Positions 36,945 to 46,758 are shown, counted from the stretch's first letter. The stretch: DNA of 64,000 nt from Sphingomonas sp. (GCF_019635515.1 NZ_JAHBZI010000001.1:1984001-2048000); one strand, 5' to 3'. Numbers and translations: made by a program. The notes: a model not told the origin generated them from the sequence alone.

Positions 36945-39541
36945 TGGAAATCTCGCGCTTCAACCCACATGCCATGGCCGATGGCCAGGTTCGCCTTTTG
37001 TCGACGGGGCGAGACCGTCTGGTCAACGCCGTCGTCGAGGCGTTGACGGGTGGCGCGGGCATTCGCCAGCAAGTGTTGATCACGGCACCACGCGGATTTG
37101 GGAAATCCTTCTTCGCGCGTGCGGTCCAACTCGCCATTGCAGACGAGAGCAAACCCGCGCGCGTAACCATCCTTCCCGAGGAGCAGCGCAATGTCTCGAC
37201 CCCGTCGAGCCTGTTGCGCGAGATCGTCCGCGCGCTGAGGGGCGCACCGGCCGACAGCGTCGCCGGGCGCTTTCTCGACGACCCGCCGGGCGCGTGGGAA
37301 GCCGCCCGCGGCGAACTCGATGAAGCCCTGGCGGAGTTGGACCCCAACATCGTACAGATCGTCGTTGTCGAGAATTTCGACGAGCTGGTCGCTGGAGTCT
37401 TCGACCAGCCCGAAGATCAATCAAAGCTACGCGCGCTCTTGTCCGAGAGCGAGCAGCTCGCGGTCTTGGCGACCGCGACGTCCGCGCGGTTCGATCAGGA
37501 CTATGAGCAGCGACTGTTCCACGCCTTTGCCAAGTTCAGTCTCTCGCCCTGGTCAGAGGAGGATCATCTCCTCTATTTCGAGCGACGCGCGGTGCTCGAA
37601 GGTCGTGAGGTGGCCGAACTCGATCGCGGAAAGATCCGTGCCCTGGCGCAATTCACCGGCGGCGCCCCGCGCATGGCCGTCGCGCTGGCAAACCTCCTGC
37701 TGGAAAATGACCCGCTCAGCGCGGCCGCACTGCTCGACAAGCTCGTCGACGACCTGACGCCATATTATCAGGCGCTCATTGAGCAGATGCCGCCCCGGAC
37801 CAAGACCCTGTTCGACGCCTTGATCCGCCTGTCGGAGCCTTGTTCGCAGAGCGATCTCGCCGAACGGGTGGGCACGACCCAGAATCGCATCGCACAACAT
37901 TTTGCATGGCTGCGCGAGCGCCATCTCGTCTTGGGCCGCAAGCGGACGGGTGGCCGCGATTTCCTCTACCAGGTTTCGGATCGGCTCTTCGTCCAATATT
38001 ATCGCAAGCGCTATCTTCTCCACGACAATTACAGTCCCCTCGCTGGCATGGCCGAACTGCTCGATGGTTTCTTCTCGGCCGAGGAGAACCGGCGACAGGC
38101 GCTCGCACTGTTCGAGGATGGTCGGGAGGACGAGGGCTGCGAGTTTATCCGTGCCTACCTTGCCGCCGGCGGCGGCGATCTCGGCGAATGGGCCAAAAAG
38201 ACCAACAATCTCGAAGCGATACGTGGCCTCGCGGCCACCGTCGAAGGCCGTCACGGGCAAGCACTGACGCTGTTCAGCAAGGCCCTTGCGACGGCGCGCA
38301 TCGATAGTGACGAGGTCGGGACAGCCCTGATCCTTGGCCAATATGGCGTGTCCGCATCGAAGGAGGGTAAGTTCGCAGCAGCCATCGACGCACACCGCGA
38401 AGCCCTTCAAATCTGGCAGCGTCGCGATCAGCCCACGACGACCGCCTGGGTCTTGAGCCAGCTTGCCCAGGACTTTCGCGGCGCCCTGCAGTTCGACGAC
38501 GCGCTTCACTATTCCAAGCTGGCGATCGAAATCTGGTCGAGCCAGGGGGCCGAAGAGCGTGTCGCGTCGCTCTGGGGCGAGGTCGGCGAGAATCTGCGCA
38601 AGATGGGCCGGCCCGGTGATGCCATCGACGCCTACATCAGGGCACAGGAAATCTGGCAGGCGCTCAACAACGATATTGGCGAGGCCTGGGTGTTAGGCGG
38701 CATCGGCCTGGCGCGCCGCGAAAGTGGCCGTTTCAGCGAATCGATCCAGTCGCATCGACGCGCCATCGAAATTTTGAAGGCGCATCGCTCCAAGCGCTTC
38801 AGCGTCGCGCTCAATTATAGCTGGATCGCAAGCTCCTTCCGGCGCTTGCGCGAATATCGCAATGCGCTCGCGCACGATGAATCCGCGCTCGAGCTGTGGC
38901 GGGAGATCAACGACGAACGGCAGGAAATCAAAACCCTCGCATCGATATCGATCAACTTCCTTGGCCTGCGCGAGTTTGACCGAGCCTTTGAAATCGGCCT
39001 GAAAGCCTTCGAGCAAGCGCGCGGGGCGAACTATCAGAGCCAGATCATCTGGAGCGCCGGGCAGCTCGCCTACCTTCACGTCAATGCCGGCGACGTCGAT
39101 TCGATCTGGCGCTACCTCGACGATCGCCCCGTTCGCGACATGCGGCGCCTTTGCGAAACGATCCTGACGCAATGCGGTTCGGCTCTAAGCCTGGTCGATC
39201 AGCTTGAGGGGCGCGAAGCGGCGTTCACGCGCGGTCGCCTCATCCTGGATGGTCTTAAAGAACGGGCTGGCATTTCGCCTTTCAACGAAAGCGCGACATT
39301 CCTGCTGAGCGGCCTGCTCGAAACCGCGACATCGGTCCCGTTGCTCCAGGATCTGACCGCAGAGTCCGCCGCGGAAAAGGGTGGCCTATCATCACCCCGG
39401 CGGCAGGCGATCGAGCTGGCGTCGGCCTATCTCCAGGCGGACAGGGACGAAAGCCTGATCGAGCGAGCCGATCCGGATGTCGGCGACGCCGTGCGCGCGA
39501 TCATCGATGCCATAGAAACGCGCAAGGCACGCGCGAGCTGA
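36944..39541 (+). CDS. STAND-like ATPase with winged helix and TPR repeats
   Basis: The 865-residue protein has an N-terminal P-loop domain: Walker A APRGFGKS (48-55) and Walker B VVVENFDEL (141-149, D146 and E147). A winged-helix segment follows (LSEPCSQSDLAERVG, near 305-320). About seven TPR-like repeats cover roughly 430-700 (for example EGKFAAAIDAHREALQIW, MGRPGDAIDAYIRAQEIW). A degenerate helical tail ends the protein. This P-loop, winged-helix and TPR order is that of STAND NTPases, which oligomerise on sensing a ligand through the repeats. The partner is probably the preceding ATPase, with which it shares TAATG. Confidence 0.8.
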   Translation: MEISRFNPHAMADGQVRLLSTGRDRLVNAVVEALTGGAGIRQQVLITAPRGFGKSFFARAVQLAIADESKPARVTILPEEQRNVSTPSSLLREIVRALRGAPADSVAGRFLDDPPGAWEAARGELDEALAELDPNIVQIVVVENFDELVAGVFDQPEDQSKLRALLSESEQLAVLATATSARFDQDYEQRLFHAFAKFSLSPWSEEDHLLYFERRAVLEGREVAELDRGKIRALAQFTGGAPRMAVALANLLLENDPLSAAALLDKLVDDLTPYYQALIEQMPPRTKTLFDALIRLSEPCSQSDLAERVGTTQNRIAQHFAWLRERHLVLGRKRTGGRDFLYQVSDRLFVQYYRKRYLLHDNYSPLAGMAELLDGFFSAEENRRQALALFEDGREDEGCEFIRAYLAAGGGDLGEWAKKTNNLEAIRGLAATVEGRHGQALTLFSKALATARIDSDEVGTALILGQYGVSASKEGKFAAAIDAHREALQIWQRRDQPTTTAWVLSQLAQDFRGALQFDDALHYSKLAIEIWSSQGAEERVASLWGEVGENLRKMGRPGDAIDAYIRAQEIWQALNNDIGEAWVLGGIGLARRESGRFSESIQSHRRAIEILKAHRSKRFSVALNYSWIASSFRRLREYRNALAHDESALELWREINDERQEIKTLASISINFLGLREFDRAFEIGLKAFEQARGANYQSQIIWSAGQLAYLHVNAGDVDSIWRYLDDRPVRDMRRLCETILTQCGSALSLVDQLEGREAAFTRGRLILDGLKERAGISPFNESATFLLSGLLETATSVPLLQDLTAESAAEKGGLSSPRRQAIELASAYLQADRDESLIERADPDVGDAVRAIIDAIETRKARAS

Positions 39542-39553
39542 TTGGAGAGAGTG

Positions 39554-42355
39554 ATGGACAAGGGTGCCCATTTCTATCGCTGCGACTTTCAGGTGCATAC
39601 GCCGCGCGATCGTCGCTGGGCGGGCTTGACGCCGACCAGCGACGAGGACCGCCGCGCCTATGCCGATCGCCTGGTCGCCGCGTGTCGTGCGGAAGGGGTC
39701 GCGGCGATCGCAGTGACAGACCATCACGACATGACGTTCGTGCCCTTCATCCGTCGTGCGGCCGCCGAAGAGGTGGATGAGGCGGGCAATCTTCTTCCCG
39801 AAGTCAACCGTCTGGTCGTCTTTCCCGGTATGGAGCTGACCCTTGGGGTGCCGTGCCAGGCACTGCTCGTCTTCGACGCCGACTTCCCCGACGACATGCA
39901 TGCTCTGGCGATGACCGCCCTGGCCATCACGCCGGCGAATCCTGGCGACAGCAAGAACGCCGAAGTCGTGCGGCTCGACAAGATCAACAGCCTTGTCGCT
40001 CTCAAGGAGAAGCTCGACGAGCACAGCTATCTCAAGGACCGCTACATTATTCTGCCCCACGTCGGGAACAGCGGCGATTTCTCGCTGCTGCGAAAGGGCA
40101 TGGCAGGTAAGTATTCCGAGATGCCGTGCGTGGGCGGCTATATCGACGGCGCGATCGACAAGCTCGACGGTGGCAATCGCAACATCCTCGCAGGGCAGGA
40201 CAAGCAATGGGGCAACAAGCGCATTGCTTGCATCCAGACGTCAGACACGCGCCGCGACGATCACAGCGAGCTTGGCAATCCCTCGACCTGGATCAAATGG
40301 GCGGAGCCGACGGCCGAGGGGCTTCGCCAGGCCTGCCTTGCGGAGGAATCGCGCATCGCGCATGCGCCGCCGCAGGTTCCGCAGACCTACATCGCCAACG
40401 TCAGCGTCAGCACATCGACATTCCTCGGGCCGGCGGACCTCGCGCTCAATCCGCAATACAGCGCGCTGATCGGTGGTCGCGGCACCGGCAAGTCAACCAT
40501 GCTGGAGTACATTCGCTGGGCGCTGTGCGATCAGCCGCCGGCGGGCGACGAGGTTGATACGCCGAATTATCAGCTGCGGCGCTCCCGGCTGATCGATGCC
40601 ACGCTGAAACAATTCTCGGCGACCGTCGATGTGCGCTATGTTCTCAACGGCGTTCCGCATCTGGTGCGCCGGGCGTCCTCGGATGGTTCGGTCCAGCTCA
40701 GCATCGGCGGCGGCGAGCTGCGGAGCTGCTCAGAGGAAGAGGTTCGTAGCCTCCTCCCCATCCAAGCCTACAGCCAGAAGCAGCTGAGCGATGTCAGCGT
40801 GCGGCTAGATGAACTCAATCGCTTCATCACCGCGCCTGTCCAGATCGCGCTCAATCGCCTCGAACGCAGCGCAATCGACCGGTCCAACCGCATCCGCCAG
40901 GCCTATGCGACCGTCCAACGGCATCGTGAATTGCTGCGGCTGCTTGAAAATCGTGCGCTTGAAGAGCGATCGATCGCGCAACAAGTCGAGGCGATCCGGG
41001 GAACGCTCGGTGGCCTGTCGAGCGAGGATCAGGCGCTGCTGGCCCAGGGTTCGCAATATACCGCCGCCGACCGCGCCATGGAGGCATGGTCCGCCGGCGC
41101 CGACACCTTGCGCGCCAAGGCCGCCGAGCTGTCCTCGTTGATCGCGGCGCAGCGCAACTCTGCCGCGACGGCCCCACAGGACCCGATCGCCCATCAAGAG
41201 CTGCTGGCTCAGGCCCATGCAAAATATATGCAGCTGCTGGACGAGGCTGGCGGCTTGGTCGAAACCATCGCTCGATCTGCCGGCTCGGTCGCAGACGCAG
41301 CATCCGAGCCGGACGGTCCATGGGTGGCTTGGGGCCGCGCGCGCGATAGCTTTCGGACCCGCTACACCGAGGCCACCGAGCGTTCGTCTGCGCATCGCGA
41401 GCGTCTCTCCGAAATGGCACGGCTCGAAGAGCAGCTCGGTCACCTGTCGCAGGAATTGGCGCGCGGGCACGAGCAACTGGCGACGCTGCAATCCGTCGAA
41501 CAGACCTATCGCGACGAGCGTGCAGCCTGGATTGAAAGCCTCGCGGAGCGCGATGACCTCATCGACCGCGAATGCGCCCTGCTCACGGAACGCGCCAGTG
41601 CTGCAATCCGGGTTCGGATGAGACGCTTTGCCGATGGAAGCGGTTTTTTGGGCGTGCTGCGAGGCGCGTTGCAGGGGTCGCGCATTCAATCGGCGAGGCT
41701 GGAGCAGCTTACCGGGTCCATCACTGCCGCCAAGGATCCTCGCACCCATTGGCTCAACATTCTCGACGAACTTGAGCGTTTGTCCCTGTTCGACGCCGAA
41801 CGCGACCTGGCCGCGGAACGACCGCAGACGCCGACATTGCTGGCGAGCGGGCTGAGCGCCGGGGATATCCAGAGGGTGGCCGACTCGCTCCAGCCCGACG
41901 AATGGCTGATGCTGTCGCTGACGCCGATCGCATCCGTTCCGATCTACGAATATCAGTCGGGAGAAGGCATCCACATCCCGTTCGAAAATGCTTCCGCGGG
42001 CCAGCAGGCTACCGCCCTGCTCAAGACGCTGCTCAATTCCCCTGGCCCGCCGCTCATCGTCGATCAGCCCGAGGAGGATCTCGACAACCCGGTGATGCTC
42101 GAAATCGTGAAGCAGCTCTGGTTGGCCAAGGGTATGCGCCAGATCATCTTCGCCAGCCATAACGCCAATCTGGTCGTCAATGGCGATGCCGAACTGGTTG
42201 CCTGGTTCGGCTACCGGAACGAAGGTGATCAATCACGCGGCACGATCATGGGTGTCGGCGCGATCGACGTCACCGAAGTTCGTGACGCGATCAAGGCGAT
42301 CATGGAAGGCGGCGAGGCAGCATTCCGCTTGCGCCGAGAGAAATATGGCTTCTGA
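39554..42355 (+). CDS. PHP domain fused to SMC-like ATPase (TrlF-like)
   Basis: The 933-residue protein starts with a PHP phosphoesterase-like domain: FQVHTP (13-17 region), AVTDHHD (D56, H57, H58, D59), PGMELT (E94), and later HVGNSGDF and TSDTRRDDH. An SMC/ABC-type ATPase follows, with Walker A GGRGTGKS (307-314), a long coiled-coil insertion (about 430-720), signature ASAGQQ (813-818) and Walker B VDQPEEDLDN (D837). The architecture matches proteins named TrlF-family AAA-like ATPases, which occur in defence loci. In the first PHP motif HxH is QxH, so metal binding may be altered. The ATG follows GGAGAG; its 3' end overlaps the next gene by 11 bases. Confidence 0.82.
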   Translation: MDKGAHFYRCDFQVHTPRDRRWAGLTPTSDEDRRAYADRLVAACRAEGVAAIAVTDHHDMTFVPFIRRAAAEEVDEAGNLLPEVNRLVVFPGMELTLGVPCQALLVFDADFPDDMHALAMTALAITPANPGDSKNAEVVRLDKINSLVALKEKLDEHSYLKDRYIILPHVGNSGDFSLLRKGMAGKYSEMPCVGGYIDGAIDKLDGGNRNILAGQDKQWGNKRIACIQTSDTRRDDHSELGNPSTWIKWAEPTAEGLRQACLAEESRIAHAPPQVPQTYIANVSVSTSTFLGPADLALNPQYSALIGGRGTGKSTMLEYIRWALCDQPPAGDEVDTPNYQLRRSRLIDATLKQFSATVDVRYVLNGVPHLVRRASSDGSVQLSIGGGELRSCSEEEVRSLLPIQAYSQKQLSDVSVRLDELNRFITAPVQIALNRLERSAIDRSNRIRQAYATVQRHRELLRLLENRALEERSIAQQVEAIRGTLGGLSSEDQALLAQGSQYTAADRAMEAWSAGADTLRAKAAELSSLIAAQRNSAATAPQDPIAHQELLAQAHAKYMQLLDEAGGLVETIARSAGSVADAASEPDGPWVAWGRARDSFRTRYTEATERSSAHRERLSEMARLEEQLGHLSQELARGHEQLATLQSVEQTYRDERAAWIESLAERDDLIDRECALLTERASAAIRVRMRRFADGSGFLGVLRGALQGSRIQSARLEQLTGSITAAKDPRTHWLNILDELERLSLFDAERDLAAERPQTPTLLASGLSAGDIQRVADSLQPDEWLMLSLTPIASVPIYEYQSGEGIHIPFENASAGQQATALLKTLLNSPGPPLIVDQPEEDLDNPVMLEIVKQLWLAKGMRQIIFASHNANLVVNGDAELVAWFGYRNEGDQSRGTIMGVGAIDVTEVRDAIKAIMEGGEAAFRLRREKYGF

Positions 42356-44156
42356 AGCGCTTCTCGACACCGCGGACAGCGAGTTCAGCGTGCGCTTGTC
42401 GGCGGCCGAAGTGGCCGAGCTGGAAGCGTGCATGGATCAAACCTTCGCCGCAGCGCCGCGACCGACGGACGATCGCAACACAGCGCGCTGGATGCTTTGC
42501 CTCGCCAGCGAGGACGCGATGAGGTTTCGCCTCGAGGCAGCGGCGAAGGCCTGGCATCGCCCTGGCGCACGGCAGGATCGCGCCGCCTTCGTCGTCGCGC
42601 TCGATCGCGCGAAATACGCTCTGCGACACGCGCTGGCGCATATCGATCAGGCAGGCCTGCCGGCCGTGGCATCCGCACCGATCCCGTCCTACGAGGAAGG
42701 CTATCTGAAGGCGATCGCACTGATGGAGGCAGCCGACGACTACGCGGATGCGTGCAGGTTGCTGCCTTCGGTCCATGCGTTCGACAGGCCTATGCTCACC
42801 GACCCCGCTCGGACCGTCGTCAAGCCGCATCTCGACGAGCGTGAAGGCCGCTATACCAGTCTGGAATTCCTGCTGGGTGCCGATCGGCCTCAATTCAGCC
42901 CCATCAACGCGATGGTCGAGATATTTGCAGGCCCGGAGTACGAAATCGCCGAGATCCAATCGGTCGCATCCTGGTCTCCCATGATCCATGGCATCGTGGG
43001 CCGCGTGAAGCGGAAAGGAGACCGGCTCCGCTATCAGGTCATCACCCGCGATGCCCGTGACCTCTTTGAAACGTTCCACAATGGGCTGGTTTTTGCGACA
43101 GAGGATTGGCCTTTTCCCTGGGGCTCAGTGGCCGACACCGCGCGATATGTCGCAGCGCTCCAAACGCTCGCCCTGTATCACCTGGTCTCGGTGCATTTCG
43201 GTGCGCAGCGCCACCGCCTCAAGGGCGTCGGCTGCGACCAGATCTGCCTCGCGATCGAACGCAAGGCGCTGAACGCCGAGTTGGCGCGGATTGCTAACCT
43301 CCCGTTGGACTTCGTCGAAGGGCTGAACCGGTCATTGGTCCTCGGAGAGGCTACCCATCATCCTGATCCAGCGCTGCAGCCCTTGATCGAGATCGGCGAC
43401 GACATGCTGGCAGTGCCGTGGAGCCTGGTGCTTTCATCCAATTGGCCCCGGAATCTCCTCTCGCTGCATGCACGCATTGCGGCCAGCGGGTTTGACGCGG
43501 CCAGCTCAGCATTTGAACGCCGGATGGTGGACGCATCCGTGATCCGCATCCCGACGCGCTTTCCCCACAGGACGCATTTTTACATCAATGATGAGGAAAT
43601 CGACCTCGTGCTGGTCGATCCCGCCTCGCATCAGATACTATTGTGTGAGCTGCGATGGATGCTGCAGCCCGGCGACGTGCGGGAAGTTCACAGGCGCTCA
43701 ATCGCCCTGCGGGAGAAGGTCGCGCAGACATCGCGAAAAATAGCCTTTGCCCGGCAGAACAGCGGGATGCTGCTGAAGAAACTCGGCCTGGACGATGATG
43801 ACTGGCGGATCGACGGCCTGGTGCTCGTCGAAGGATTTGGCGGCACCGCATCACCGGAGCCCAAGCAAGTTCCGATCGTGCCGAGCGATGTATTTTTCAC
43901 CGGGCTGGCAAGCGGCCTGTCGCTTGAGAAGCTCCATGCGCTGTTCACCACCGAGCGTTGGCTGCCGCGCTCTGGCACAGACTATAACGCGATCGACGAG
44001 GTTCGCGAGATTTCCGGCGTCGCGATTTCCCGACCAGGGTTCATGATCGGCGCGACTGCCTACATGACGGAGTCGCTGCCGCGCTATTTCGCACAGGCCG
44101 ATGATATCGAGGCGGCCGACCTGCGCGCGGAGCCCTGGATCGTGGGCGCCGAATGA
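42345..44156 (+). CDS. Putative PD-(D/E)XK-like nuclease with a large N-terminal domain
   Basis: The protein has 603 residues. The N-terminal 400 show no family I recognise. Near the C-terminus the sequence EEIDLVLVDP followed by LLCELRW has the spacing of a PD-(D/E)XK nuclease core (D420, E435), but the usual Lys is Arg (R437). The motif is therefore tentative. The protein lacks membrane segments. It starts inside the preceding gene (11-base overlap), and its stop overlaps the HNH gene start by four bases, so it is translated as part of the operon. If active, it would be a DNA-cutting effector. Confidence 0.65.
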   Translation: MASEALLDTADSEFSVRLSAAEVAELEACMDQTFAAAPRPTDDRNTARWMLCLASEDAMRFRLEAAAKAWHRPGARQDRAAFVVALDRAKYALRHALAHIDQAGLPAVASAPIPSYEEGYLKAIALMEAADDYADACRLLPSVHAFDRPMLTDPARTVVKPHLDEREGRYTSLEFLLGADRPQFSPINAMVEIFAGPEYEIAEIQSVASWSPMIHGIVGRVKRKGDRLRYQVITRDARDLFETFHNGLVFATEDWPFPWGSVADTARYVAALQTLALYHLVSVHFGAQRHRLKGVGCDQICLAIERKALNAELARIANLPLDFVEGLNRSLVLGEATHHPDPALQPLIEIGDDMLAVPWSLVLSSNWPRNLLSLHARIAASGFDAASSAFERRMVDASVIRIPTRFPHRTHFYINDEEIDLVLVDPASHQILLCELRWMLQPGDVREVHRRSIALREKVAQTSRKIAFARQNSGMLLKKLGLDDDDWRIDGLVLVEGFGGTASPEPKQVPIVPSDVFFTGLASGLSLEKLHALFTTERWLPRSGTDYNAIDEVREISGVAISRPGFMIGATAYMTESLPRYFAQADDIEAADLRAEPWIVGAE

Positions 44157-45067
44157 TCCTTCTCCCAACCGACCGCACGATCTCCATCGCGAATGGCTGG
44201 TGCGCCTATTGCAGCCGGCCATTGACCGCGCGGACGCGGACCCGCGACCATCTTCTCGCGCGGCGCTTCGTCCCGCAGGGCACGCTGCTCAATAGCTTCA
44301 ATATCGGCCTATGGGCGTGCGGCAACTGCAACACCCGTAAGTCGCGGCTCGAGGACGATATCTCCGCGATCACAATGCAGCCGAACGTCGATGGCATCTA
44401 TGCGCGTGACGATGATCGCCTACGGCGCACCGCCGAGCGAAAGGCGCGAGGTTCGATCAGTGCGGACACGGGGATTCATGTGGCTCACAGCCGTCCCAGG
44501 CTGAACGTAAATCTGCCGTTCGGGCCGGCTTCGGCCAATATCGAGTTCACCGGTGCCGCCCGCATCGACGATTCCCGCGCCGAGCAGCTCGCCTGGCTTC
44601 AGGTACAGGGTATATTCTATTTCCAGACCTTCAGGCGCGAACTCGGCCGCGGCCGCTTGCTTCAGCGGCAGAACTTCCACATGGCATGCATCGCCTCGCG
44701 AGCTGATTGGGGAAATCCGCGCATGCGGGCTTTCATGTCGGCGGCAACCGCAGAGCCGCAGTTCCACGCGACATTGGCCGACGGATATTTCAGGGCATGG
44801 CTGCGCGCGCGTGTGGACGGCCTGCTCGCCTGGGCGGTGGAATGGAACGAGTCCTATCGCTGTGTGGGGTTCTGGGGCGATCCCTCGGCTTGCCAGACTG
44901 CAATCGCAGCGCTTCCCGAGCTGGAGGTGGAATTTGTGGCTGGTGACACCACGAACGGCCTGGCCTTTCGGATCGAGACGGCCTTGCCCGACGATGAGGA
45001 CGACCTGTTTGAGCCACCGCCGGAAATGGCATCAGCGAGCATTCCGGCAACCCCGCACTGGACCTGA
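44153..45067 (+). CDS. HNH/zinc-knuckle nuclease-like protein
   Basis: The 304-residue protein has WCAYC (C17, C20), TRDHLLARRF (D32, H33) and CGNCNTRKSRLEDD (C56, C59, N60, K63). This is the CxxC-DH-CxxCN pattern of HNH nucleases with a structural zinc. The remaining 220 residues are of unknown fold and may recognise the target. Translation is coupled to the upstream gene (ATGA overlap). A 27-base gap follows, the largest in the operon. Confidence 0.75.
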   Translation: MILLPTDRTISIANGWCAYCSRPLTARTRTRDHLLARRFVPQGTLLNSFNIGLWACGNCNTRKSRLEDDISAITMQPNVDGIYARDDDRLRRTAERKARGSISADTGIHVAHSRPRLNVNLPFGPASANIEFTGAARIDDSRAEQLAWLQVQGIFYFQTFRRELGRGRLLQRQNFHMACIASRADWGNPRMRAFMSAATAEPQFHATLADGYFRAWLRARVDGLLAWAVEWNESYRCVGFWGDPSACQTAIAALPELEVEFVAGDTTNGLAFRIETALPDDEDDLFEPPPEMASASIPATPHWT

Positions 45068-45094
45068 CTGAGGGAAAACGATCGGACTACAGCC

Positions 45095-46195
45095 ATGCGC
45101 ATCGAACGGACGGGAAAGATTAAGGCGCTCACGCCGCGGGTGGAGCGATTCATTGTCGAGGCGCTCGGCGGCAAGTCGCTTGACGAGATCCAGTCGCACG
45201 GCACCCGTCGGGCCGACTATCTCTGCCTGCGCGGGTTACTCGCCATCGAACTCAAATCGCTTGAGGATTCCGGCGAAGAGCGGATGGACAATCTGGTCGA
45301 GGAACTGCGCAAGCGGCCGGATTGGCCCATGTTCTTCGGCTCAGCACCAATGCAGGCGTTCATCGACAATACCGACGATCCCGAAAATGTCGGCCGCGCC
45401 GTGGCAGAGCGCGTCAGTCGCGGCGTGCTCGGTCCGCTTCGCAAGGCCAACAAGCAGCTCGAAGCCCATGCGATCAATTTTCCACGCCGAAGCCAGGTAA
45501 GAATGCTCGTCCTCGTCAACGAGGACCATGAAATCTATGATCCTCACACCGTGTCCTACATCCTGTGGCATGCGGTGCGGCGGCTTCAGGAGGATCAACC
45601 GCTTTACCCGCACGTCGATGCCATTCTCTATATCACCGAAAGACACGCGATGATGGCCGACGGTAAAGTCGTGTTCCCATGTGTCTCGGTCGAAAACCCG
45701 GTCATCGGTGATCAGGAATGGAAGGGCGATGTCGTCGATCTCATCAATGCGCGGTGGGGCAAATGGAATTTTGGCGATGCCCGGGCGATGGACGCGGACG
45801 CGGTCGACATTTCCAAGTTCGCTACAATCGACCATATCCCGGATACAGCACCCCGGCATGAACGCTGGCGGACCGACTATCGTCGCAATCCGTACCTGCG
45901 GAGGATGACCAAGGCAGAGCTGCGCGAACGGTTCGACGAGATCATGGTCATGACCTCCCTGTCATTCCTCAATGGTTCGCCGCAGCGGCTGCCACAGGAA
46001 GGAGTGACGCTGCTGATGGAGCAGATGACCCACATGATGGTGGAGATGGGCGAGCGGGCGATCCCCGTCACCGATTTCGACCACGACCCTGACCGCGTGG
46101 TTGCGGCTGCAGCGCGGCTGAATCTTGCCAAGCCCGTTATCGACTGGCTGATCGAGATGGAGCGCGATCACGTGAAACCCGGGGAAGCGGCATGA
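45095..46195 (+). CDS. PD-(D/E)XK nuclease-like protein
   Basis: The protein has 366 residues. Near the N-terminus, RRADYLCLRG then LLAIELKSLE gives D41, E52 and K54 in the spacing of a PD-(D/E)XK active site. The rest is of unknown fold and rich in charged helices. It is likely a DNA endonuclease. No strong ribosome-binding site is seen before the ATG. Its stop overlaps the GGCT-like gene by four bases. It differs from the upstream PD-(D/E)XK-like gene in size and in having the complete Lys. Confidence 0.72.
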   Translation: MRIERTGKIKALTPRVERFIVEALGGKSLDEIQSHGTRRADYLCLRGLLAIELKSLEDSGEERMDNLVEELRKRPDWPMFFGSAPMQAFIDNTDDPENVGRAVAERVSRGVLGPLRKANKQLEAHAINFPRRSQVRMLVLVNEDHEIYDPHTVSYILWHAVRRLQEDQPLYPHVDAILYITERHAMMADGKVVFPCVSVENPVIGDQEWKGDVVDLINARWGKWNFGDARAMDADAVDISKFATIDHIPDTAPRHERWRTDYRRNPYLRRMTKAELRERFDEIMVMTSLSFLNGSPQRLPQEGVTLLMEQMTHMMVEMGERAIPVTDFDHDPDRVVAAAARLNLAKPVIDWLIEMERDHVKPGEAA

Positions 46196-46758
46196 GCTTT
46201 CTCTATTTCGCTTATGGGTCGAACATGTTGCCCGCGCGGTTGCTGGCGCGATGCCCGAGTGCGCGGCCATTGGGGCTGGCGCACGCCGAGGGGCACGACC
46301 TGGCATTTTCGAAGATGAGCAAGGACGGATCGGGTAAGGCGACCCTAGTTCCGGCGACCGAACGGACGACCCCCGGCATCCTGTTCGAGATTGCGCTGAC
46401 CGAACGAAGCGCGCTCGATCGCGCCGAAGGTGCAGGCCAAGGATATGCTCGGATCGACGATTTTACGATCCTGATCGATACTGCGGAACGCTCGACCAAT
46501 CTGGTGACAACCTATCTGGCCACGGCGCATGTGGACGGTCTGCAGCCCTATGACTGGTATCTCGCCCTGGTCATCGCCGGTGCCGTCCATCACGGGTTTG
46601 GCGCATCTGACATCGAGCGGCTGCAGCAAGTTGCGCATGTCATCGATCCCGATCCGGACCGCCGGACCCGTCGTGAGGCGCTGAGTGCACTGAGCGCGTC
46701 GGGCATCGCCGACTATCGAGCTCTGTGGCCGGATAGATCCTCGAAGCCTGACCGATGA
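46192..46758 (+). CDS. Gamma-glutamylcyclotransferase-fold protein
   Basis: The 188-residue protein starts with LYFAYGSNM (residues 4-12), the glycine-rich loop of the gamma-glutamylcyclotransferase family. ALDRAEGAGQGYARID supplies the catalytic-position Glu (E79). The C-terminal half is less typical. Known members release 5-oxoproline from gamma-glutamyl amines or peptides. In this operon it is more likely to act on a modified amino acid, peptide or protein linked to the nuclease genes, but this is only inference. It overlaps both neighbours by four bases. Confidence 0.78.
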   Translation: MSFLYFAYGSNMLPARLLARCPSARPLGLAHAEGHDLAFSKMSKDGSGKATLVPATERTTPGILFEIALTERSALDRAEGAGQGYARIDDFTILIDTAERSTNLVTTYLATAHVDGLQPYDWYLALVIAGAVHHGFGASDIERLQQVAHVIDPDPDRRTRREALSALSASGIADYRALWPDRSSKPDR

